From NCBI GenBank assembly GCA_030123675.1, contig JASJYH010000001.1, forward strand, positions 1 to 64,000: 64,000 nucleotides of DNA. Reading direction: 5' to 3'. Source of the stretch: Anaerolineae bacterium. GTDB taxonomy: Bacteria; Chloroflexota; Anaerolineae; Anaerolineales; Villigracilaceae. The translations under genes and the position numbers were made by a program. The stretch's first letter is position 1. Every line of letters starts with the position of its first letter. The notes beneath the pieces are model-generated. The model was not told the origin of the DNA. It searched no databases and saw only the letters and a program-made list of their open reading frames with translations. Of this stretch, positions 57,666 to 64,000 are shown piece after piece.

Positions 57666-60155
57666 CTAACTTATATCCCCTTTGCCATTGCCCCAAAAAC
57701 GTTCCAGGGCTTCAGAAAGCAGGGCGTGTTCAGGTTTTTCAAGGTTGGCATCTGTATTAAATAAATTCAGTGCTTGTGAACGTGCATTCTCAATTAATGC
57801 TATATCGGTTAAGCTGGCCATCCTTAAACCAGATGCATAGCCAGACTGGCGTGTTCCTAAGAATTCACCGGGCCCGCGCTGCTGCAAATCGCGTTCAGCC
57901 AGAACGAAACCATCGTTGGATTCAACCATAGCCTGCAGGCGTTCATTTTCCATTGCGTCTTCATGTGCGGGAATCAAGAGGCAATACGATTGTTCTGAGT
58001 CGCGTCCGACACGCCCGCGTAACTGGTGTAACTGCGTCAGACCGAAGCGGTTTGCGCCTTCAACGAGCATGACGGTTGCGTTTGGTACGTCCACGCCAAC
58101 TTCCACAACAGTTGTTGAAACCAGAATATCAAATTTTTTGTTCCGGAAATCGAGCATGATCGCATCTTTTTCGTCGGGTTTCATTTTCCCGTGTAGCAAG
58201 CCAATTTTGAGATCCGGGAAAATCTCCTTTGAAAGGATTTCGTGATCATCTACGGCGGCGCGTGCATCAACCTTATCACTCTCTTCGATTAACGGATAAA
58301 TGATAAATACCTGCCGCCCGTTGTTGATCTGGGCGCGGATCAGGGTGTAAGCACGTTCGCGTTCTTTTGGGGAGAGTACATAGGTATCGATCGGTTTGCG
58401 TCCGATAGGCATTTCATCCATGACACTGATGTCGAGGTCACCGTATAAGGTTAATGCCAGTGAACGTGGGATTGGCGTGGCTGTCATTACCAACAGGTGG
58501 GGTGTACTGCCCTTGGTCCTTAAGGCAGCGCGCTGTTCCACGCCGAAGCGATGCTGTTCGTCAATCACCGCCAGTTGTAAATCTGCAAATTTGATCGGGT
58601 CTTCGATTAGCGCATGGGTACCGATCAGGACTTTGATGCTGCCATCTTTTAGCCCTTTTCGGATTGCTTCTTTCTCAGCCTTGGGCGTGTCTCCGACTAA
58701 CAAGCGAATCTCGTCTTCAGAGAGAATTCCATTTTCACCAGTCATCAGCTTGATGAAGTTGTTGTAATGTTGATCCGCCAAAATGGATGTGGGTGCCATG
58801 ATGGCCGCTTGAGAGCCCGCATTTGTGACAATGGCTGCGGCTGTTATAGCAATCACCGTTTTTCCAGAGCCGACATCACCTTGTAATAAGCGGTTCATTG
58901 GGCGGCCAGACCCCAAATCAACTAATATGTCATCAATGGCGCGTTTCTGAGCCTTGGTGAGTTCGAATGGCAAGGATTTAAAACGTTCTTCGAGCCAATC
59001 ATCTTGAACATCAAAGATGCGTCCAGGCACAGATTGCCAATCACGTTTCTGGCGCAGAACACCCATTTGCAAGAAGAAGATTTCATCAAAGGCCAATCGT
59101 TTGCGTGCAGCCTTCAATTTTTCTTGCGAATTTGGGAAATGTGCTTGCAAGAGTGCATTATTAAGTTCAGGTAGTTTTGCAGCTGAGCGCACACTTTTCG
59201 GCAAATGATCGGTCACCCGTAGGGCCCAGTGAGTGACTACCTGGTTCATCAAGTTACGCAGCCACTTTTGGGTAACTTTCGCAGTTAATGGGTAGATAGG
59301 CACGATACGATTTGTGTGTAAATTTTCTATTTCGACTGGTTCGAATTCAGGGTTATTCATCACCAACCGACCTAGGTATTGCTCCACCTTACCTGAAACA
59401 GAAATGGGATCATCTTTCTTCAATCGATTTGCTATCCAGGGTTGGTTAAACCACGAAAGTCGTAACGTGCCTGTGCTGTCTGAAATAATTACTTCAACCA
59501 GTTGGGATTTGCCTCCGCGAATGGGGCGTGTACTGACTGATTGAACTGCTGCAATTACGGTCACCTGCTGTCCATAAAATAAATCCTTGATAGGCTTGAG
59601 CTGGCTATAATCTTCATAGCGGTACGGGAAGTAATAAAGCATATCGCCTAAGGTATACAGGCCCAGCTTCTCCAATGTCTTTGAATGGCGTGGCCCGACC
59701 CCTTGCAATACGGTCAGGTTGGCATTTAGGGCAGCGGGTGTAGCAGATGTTTTGCCGCCAGGGGCGGTCTCAGACCGACCTGGTTTTGCTTTCGTTTTTA
59801 GTTTCCCTTTTCCGGGTTCTGTTTGGGGTGCAGATGGTTTTTGTTTGGTGGAAGCAAGTTTGGGCTGAGTGTGAGGCGTGTTGTTTTCCTTTTGTGCCGC
59901 CTCAGGATATTGTTCTTGAATCCGATTCCACAGTCCTTTAAGCGATTCAGCCCGGGATTCAGTCGTTAAGCTGGCGTATGATCCCAATCGTTCGAGCACG
60001 GCCTGGATGATTTCATCGGTGATATTATCTGCACGGGCTTCGCTCTCCCAGTAATCAAGCATTTTTGCGAGGCCACCGATGATGGCTGTGTCGTTATATT
60101 TGTTTTGATGTTCAAGACGAAAAAATTTACGAAGATTCACTAACGAGGGTTGCAT
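57666..60155 (-). CDS. recG: ATP-dependent DNA helicase RecG
   Basis: Wedge/OB region GVGPRHSKTLEKLGLYTLGDMLYYFPYRYED; RLLQGDVGSGKTVIA; DEQHRFGVEQR; MTATPIPRSLALTLYGDLD. Confidence 0.96.
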   Translation of the reverse strand: MQPSLVNLRKFFRLEHQNKYNDTAIIGGLAKMLDYWESEARADNITDEIIQAVLERLGSYASLTTESRAESLKGLWNRIQEQYPEAAQKENNTPHTQPKLASTKQKPSAPQTEPGKGKLKTKAKPGRSETAPGGKTSATPAALNANLTVLQGVGPRHSKTLEKLGLYTLGDMLYYFPYRYEDYSQLKPIKDLFYGQQVTVIAAVQSVSTRPIRGGKSQLVEVIISDSTGTLRLSWFNQPWIANRLKKDDPISVSGKVEQYLGRLVMNNPEFEPVEIENLHTNRIVPIYPLTAKVTQKWLRNLMNQVVTHWALRVTDHLPKSVRSAAKLPELNNALLQAHFPNSQEKLKAARKRLAFDEIFFLQMGVLRQKRDWQSVPGRIFDVQDDWLEERFKSLPFELTKAQKRAIDDILVDLGSGRPMNRLLQGDVGSGKTVIAITAAAIVTNAGSQAAIMAPTSILADQHYNNFIKLMTGENGILSEDEIRLLVGDTPKAEKEAIRKGLKDGSIKVLIGTHALIEDPIKFADLQLAVIDEQHRFGVEQRAALRTKGSTPHLLVMTATPIPRSLALTLYGDLDISVMDEMPIGRKPIDTYVLSPKERERAYTLIRAQINNGRQVFIIYPLIEESDKVDARAAVDDHEILSKEIFPDLKIGLLHGKMKPDEKDAIMLDFRNKKFDILVSTTVVEVGVDVPNATVMLVEGANRFGLTQLHQLRGRVGRDSEQSYCLLIPAHEDAMENERLQAMVESNDGFVLAERDLQQRGPGEFLGTRQSGYASGLRMASLTDIALIENARSQALNLFNTDANLEKPEHALLSEALERFWGNGKGDIS

Positions 60156-60167
60156 AGCAGTATTTTA
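60155..60167 (-). promoter_or_regulatory. -10 box TAAAAT 6 nt before recG ATG (leaderless candidate)
   Basis: minus strand: TAAAATactgctATGCAACCC. Confidence 0.45.
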
Positions 60168-60187
60168 TCATGAGGGAAATTGGATAA

Positions 60188-61030
60188 CTAATGGATGACC
60201 GCTGCAAAACCCAACCCGTTTGGCCCGACATGCGTGCCGATCACAGTGGTTACATTAACCATTAAAATTTTGCGCGGGATAGATTGTCTGATGGTGTTCA
60301 TCAACTCATCGAGTAATTGGAGTGCGCGGGTTTCAGCATTGGAATGCAGGATTGCCAGGCGCTCTAATGGGCCAAGCTCTTGCAATGTTTTATAAATACG
60401 GGCCCCAGCCTGTTGTGTGGTTCGCACCGTTCCGAGAGACAATATTTCACCATCTTTGAGTGCAACAATTGGTTTGAGACTCAATATTCCAGCCAGCGTA
60501 GCTTTAGTGCCATGCACACGTCCGATTCTTTTGAGATATTTCATCGTGTCTAGTGCGGCGATCACCTTTTGTCGCGCTCTTGTGGATTTGATAGCATTAT
60601 AAATTGCATCTAAGCCCACATCCTCCAATGCAGCCTCCGCGGCTGCCAACACCTGGAATCCAAGCCCCAATGAGAGCGAGCCACTATCGATTACTTTGAT
60701 GCGGTCTCCGAAATCTTTAGCGGCTAATCGAGAGGTATTAAAGATATTTGTTAATTGGTGGGCTGCATGAATGGAAATAATATGATCGCATCCAGCCTTT
60801 ATCAATTTTTCATAACGCTCTGAAAATTCCCCAATGGAAGGTGCGGAAGTGGTAGGTAGGGATTTAAAGTGAGGTAAGCGTGTATAAAATTCTTTACGCG
60901 TAATACCGTTCCCATCTACATACGCTTTTCCATCCAATACAAGCACCGCAGGAACCACTTTAATCCCAAGTTGATTGACAATATTATTTGGCAAATCGCA
61001 AGTGGAATCAGTGACAATGCCTATTTTCAT
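60188..61030 (-). CDS. DegV family (fatty-acid-binding, FakB-like) protein
   Basis: IGIVTDSTCDLPNNIVNQLGIKVVPAVLVLDGKAYVDG; TTSAPSIGEF. Confidence 0.93.
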   Translation of the reverse strand: MKIGIVTDSTCDLPNNIVNQLGIKVVPAVLVLDGKAYVDGNGITRKEFYTRLPHFKSLPTTSAPSIGEFSERYEKLIKAGCDHIISIHAAHQLTNIFNTSRLAAKDFGDRIKVIDSGSLSLGLGFQVLAAAEAALEDVGLDAIYNAIKSTRARQKVIAALDTMKYLKRIGRVHGTKATLAGILSLKPIVALKDGEILSLGTVRTTQQAGARIYKTLQELGPLERLAILHSNAETRALQLLDELMNTIRQSIPRKILMVNVTTVIGTHVGPNGLGFAAVIH

Positions 61031-61126
61031 TTTTGGAAAACCATTCTTTTTAAAAATGGTGAGAGGCTAAGGGCCCTGCGTTGTAATTACGCGACCTTGG
61101 GCTCTTCACGAATCAAGATTACTTAA

Positions 61127-62809
61127 TTATTCCACGGATATGATCAGCTGATACTGTGGCTGGCCGCCATTTTGTAATTCAATCTCCTGTCCCTCATAGG
61201 CTTCCTGGACCACATTGGAAATAAGTTTGGCATCAGTTTCTGGCAGGTCTTCACCATAATATAACGTGATTAGCTCACGCTCTTTGGCATTTGCTTTTTT
61301 GAGTATTTTCAGGCAAGCGCGCTCGACAGATTTTTCAGAGCAAACTAGTTTGCCATCCAAAAGCCCAATAACCTGGCCTTCCTTCACCTTGACACCTTCA
61401 ATTTCCACGGAGCGTGTCGCGATAGTGATTTCACCGCTATTAACCAACGTCATTGACTTATTCATCTTCTTTACGATGATTTCTAAATCACTGTCTGGGT
61501 TGAGAGCCAGCATCGCAGAAAATCCTTGCGGGGCATTGAGGCTTGGCACAACCTCCACATTTTTAGCACTTAGCTTTTTTGCTTGATTGGCAGCCAAAAT
61601 AATATTCTTATTATTTGGCAAGAGGATGATGCTTTCAGTGGGTAAATCTTCGAAAGCTGCCAAAAGCTCCTTTGTGCTTGGGTTCTTCGTTTGACCGCCT
61701 TCAACGATTGCAGCCACACCCAGGCTGGCAAAGATCCGACTCAGTCCGGGCCCAGGGGAAACAGTTACTACCGCGATCTGCCCGAACTCTGTATTTGTTA
61801 ACACCAAGCTATCGCCTTTGGCCTTCTTGTCGATTTCATCCATCTGGGCTGCCAAGTTTTCCATAGCTACCTTGGTGATAGTTCCTAGTTCCATGATGTA
61901 ATCTATCGGCAGATAGCGGTTTTCCAAGGGTACATGAATGTGCATACGGTACATATTCTCGCCTTCAGCCATTTGTATGGAGGTGCCCAGCTCTTCAAGT
62001 TTGGCGTAAAATTTTTCCAAATCTAATTCTTTGTGGGGACGAAAATCTACAACGACCTCAAAATCTTGTCCTTCCTCGATCTCTTGCATGGCGCTCTCAA
62101 AGCTCATAGCCGAAAGAGACTGGACCGATACTAAGGGAGTATCCAAAGGCTCACCGTTTATGTAACGCAACATGCCTTCCAGGATAAAAAATAGACCTTT
62201 GCCGCCTGCGTCAACAACACCGGATTCCTTGAGAACCGGAAGCAGGTCTGGGGTGCGTTTAACCGATTCGTCCGCTTCTTTAACTACCGAAACCAGGATT
62301 TCGACTAGGTCTTGCTTGGACTTCAAACTTGCGTCTGCTGCTTTCGCAATGTCCTTGGCAACGGTCAGTATCGTCCCTTCCACGGGACGGGCGCCACCTT
62401 TATAGGCCGTATCGCGTGCCTCGGCAAAAGCTTTAACCAGCCCCGGGCCATCCAGTACAGCCTGACCTTGCAAACTGCGCGAAAAGCCGCGCCAAAGTTG
62501 AGAAAGAATAACGCCTGAGTTTCCGCGGGCTCCCATCAATGCGCCTTGAGAGAGAGCGGTGGCAATTTCCGTAAAACTAGATTGAGACAGCTCGCTGATT
62601 TCATCTAAGGCAGATTGCATCGTCAGGACCATATTAGTGCCTGTGTCGCCATCTGGAACCGGAAAAACATTTAATGCATTTACAATCTCTTGATTGGTAC
62701 GTAGCCAGTCCAGACCAGCTTTCACAAGGCGCTTAAGTGACTGCCCATCCACCACAGCTTGGGGAAATTTTGTTAGTCGTCTTTGTGTCTTTGGGGAATC
62801 TAAGCCCAT
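61127..62809 (-). CDS. DAK2-domain fatty acid kinase (FakA-like)
   Basis: NALNVFPVPDGDTGTNMVLTMQSALDEI; GARGNSGVILSQLWRGF; DAGGKGLFFILEGML. Confidence 0.93.
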   Translation of the reverse strand: MGLDSPKTQRRLTKFPQAVVDGQSLKRLVKAGLDWLRTNQEIVNALNVFPVPDGDTGTNMVLTMQSALDEISELSQSSFTEIATALSQGALMGARGNSGVILSQLWRGFSRSLQGQAVLDGPGLVKAFAEARDTAYKGGARPVEGTILTVAKDIAKAADASLKSKQDLVEILVSVVKEADESVKRTPDLLPVLKESGVVDAGGKGLFFILEGMLRYINGEPLDTPLVSVQSLSAMSFESAMQEIEEGQDFEVVVDFRPHKELDLEKFYAKLEELGTSIQMAEGENMYRMHIHVPLENRYLPIDYIMELGTITKVAMENLAAQMDEIDKKAKGDSLVLTNTEFGQIAVVTVSPGPGLSRIFASLGVAAIVEGGQTKNPSTKELLAAFEDLPTESIILLPNNKNIILAANQAKKLSAKNVEVVPSLNAPQGFSAMLALNPDSDLEIIVKKMNKSMTLVNSGEITIATRSVEIEGVKVKEGQVIGLLDGKLVCSEKSVERACLKILKKANAKERELITLYYGEDLPETDAKLISNVVQEAYEGQEIELQNGGQPQYQLIISVE

Positions 62810-62833
62810 AATGTCTTTTGCTCCTCAGGCTTA

Positions 62834-63202
62834 TCAGTCGGTGTCGCTAACCCGCAAGCCTGTTATATGTACATTAATATTGTTGACAGGTAGATCTAAT
62901 GCTTTTTCCACATGGTAACGGACTGTGTTGACTACATTGTTTGCTACAGTGGAAATCCGAGTACCATACTCTAAAATTATGTAAATGTCAATATTTAACT
63001 CTTCGTTTTCATGGTTTACAGATACTCCCCGAGTTGGCTCTCGTGTGAGCGTGTTTACCAATCCTTGGGCTAGGTTTTTATGCGCCAAACCAATTACACC
63101 GTATGATTCCAGAGCTGCATGATACGCAATGGTTGTGATAGCATTTAGGGAGATGTGAATTCTGCCTAAAGATATAGTCTCTTTGCCCATAAGTCTTCCC
63201 AT
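62834..63202 (-). CDS. Asp23/Gls24 family protein
   Basis: KETISLGRIHISLNAITTIAYHAALESYGVIGL; VNNINVHITGLRV; adjacent to fakA-like gene. Confidence 0.88.
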   Translation of the reverse strand: MGRLMGKETISLGRIHISLNAITTIAYHAALESYGVIGLAHKNLAQGLVNTLTREPTRGVSVNHENEELNIDIYIILEYGTRISTVANNVVNTVRYHVEKALDLPVNNINVHITGLRVSDTD

Positions 63203-63214
63203 TGTCTGATATTA
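63202..63214 (-). promoter_or_regulatory. -10-like TAATAT 6 nt before ATG (leaderless candidate)
   Basis: minus strand: TAATATcagacaATGGG. Confidence 0.4.
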
Positions 63215-63311
63215 CAACTCTTCTTGTCTAAGGATACGTTGTGTGATAAAATGCTGTGCTTGCGGGAGCAAGTCCAAGTTCTGATATTATAGCAAGAAAG
63301 GTATTCGTAAG

Positions 63312-63497
63312 ATGGCCAAATGTGCCCAGTGCGGAAAAACGACAACTTTCGGCCACAATCGGTCGTTTTCAATGCGTGCTACTAATCGCAAGTTTAAACC
63401 TAATTTGCAAAAAGTAACCGTTTTTGAGGGCAATCAAAAGGTTAAAAAATTAATGTGCACCCGTTGTATTCGCACATTGTCTAAATCGAAAGTGTAA
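63312..63497 (+). CDS. rpmB: 50S ribosomal protein L28
   Basis: MAKCAQCGKTTTFGHNRSFSMRATNRKFKPNLQKVTVFEGNQKVKKLMCTRCIRTLSKSKV. Confidence 0.95.
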   Translation: MAKCAQCGKTTTFGHNRSFSMRATNRKFKPNLQKVTVFEGNQKVKKLMCTRCIRTLSKSKV

Positions 63498-63527
63498 CTG
63501 TAACTGCCAACTACTTTATTGATCGAT

Positions 63528-63557
63528 AAAATCGCGGCCACTTCCGCGGTTTTTTTT
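63528..63557 (+). terminator. Rho-independent terminator after rpmB
   Basis: AAAATCGCGG-ccactt-CCGCGGTTTT plus T-run. Confidence 0.85.
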
Positions 63558-63602
63558 ATTTCCATGTTTAATATTGGGGGAGTGATACCAAACCGTTGAA
63601 GA

Positions 63603-64000
63603 TTATAAATCTCTTAATGCTGCGATCCCCGTTGCAATACCGTGTGAATGTTTAAAAATTGCAGTGGCTGCTACAAAAGCATTTGCACCAGCAGCTATCA
63701 TTTTTGGCAGGGTTTCTGAGGAAATTCCTCCGTCGACTTCCAGCCAAGCCGATGATCCAAGCGCATCCAATTTTTCACGGATTTTTGCCACCTTCGCAAC
63801 AGATTCGGGCAGAAATGATTGCCCAGAAAACCCCGGATTAACGCTCATTATTAGGACCAAATCTACCATATTCAGCACAGGGAAAATAGATTCTGCCGGC
63901 GTGCCGGGATTGAGTGTAACGCCTGCCTTACAACCCAACGATTTAATTTCTTGCAAAGTGCTGTGCAGGTGCGGACAGGTCTCTACATGGACGGTCAAAT
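63603..64000 (-). CDS. rpe: Ribulose-phosphate 3-epimerase (N-terminus outside window)
   Basis: VDLVLIMSVNPGFSGQSFLPESVAKVAKIRE; LEVDGGISSETLPKMIAAGANAFVAATAIF. Confidence 0.94.
   Translation of the reverse strand, partial: LTVHVETCPHLHSTLQEIKSLGCKAGVTLNPGTPAESIFPVLNMVDLVLIMSVNPGFSGQSFLPESVAKVAKIREKLDALGSSAWLEVDGGISSETLPKMIAAGANAFVAATAIFKHSHGIATGIAALRDL

Noticed and set aside
1-64000. CRISPR arrays, tRNA or rRNA genes, intact IS elements or prophage
   Set aside because: No regularly spaced direct repeats, cloverleaf/T-loop signatures or transposase/phage structural proteins were recognised by eye; a tRNAscan-SE/Infernal/ISfinder run would be decisive

Overview
The window looks like chromosomal DNA from a Chloroflexi (Anaerolineae-like) bacterium; this is an inference from the tandem DUF2298/'YYY' membrane proteins and gene neighbourhoods. 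Left to right it contains: (i) a surface-glycan-like block of multi-TM glycosyltransferase-type proteins, two sulfatase-like proteins and a methyltransferase (0-12.8 kb and 16.2-19.6 kb), interrupted by korAB-type 2-oxoacid:ferredoxin oxidoreductase genes; (ii) cmk, two plsC-like genes and the rpmH-rnpA-yidD-[PQQ lipoprotein]-yidC-jag-[pfkB]-parA-parB cluster (19.6-28.4 kb); (iii) a two-kinase/one-regulator cluster and an XRE-TPR-GNAT-V4R-hydrolase gene string (28.6-35.3 kb); (iv) a decay/insertion patch at about 38.2-41.4 kb with a degraded alpha/beta-hydrolase lipoprotein, a 119-bp palindromic element and an AT-rich membrane protein gene; (v) yqeY, 7TM-HD phosphohydrolase, ybeY, dgkA and nfo-like genes; (vi) a minus-strand signalling operon (OmpR regulator, 80-aa protein, zinc-ribbon-FHA, J-domain-VWA, PP2C, Ser/Thr kinase with 8 PQQ-like repeats); (vii) dapA-like, lplA-like, coaD, recG, degV, fakA-like, asp23, rpmB and rpe genes. 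The points most worth checking are an in-frame amber codon in the MscS-type gene, the kinase/FHA/VWA-J operon with a probable CTG start, a repeated -10-box-to-ATG layout suggesting leaderless mRNAs, the palindromic element at 39.23-39.35 kb, and a palindrome over the rpmH -10 box. No tRNA, rRNA, CRISPR array or intact IS element was recognised. All calls come from reading the sequence; no searches were run.
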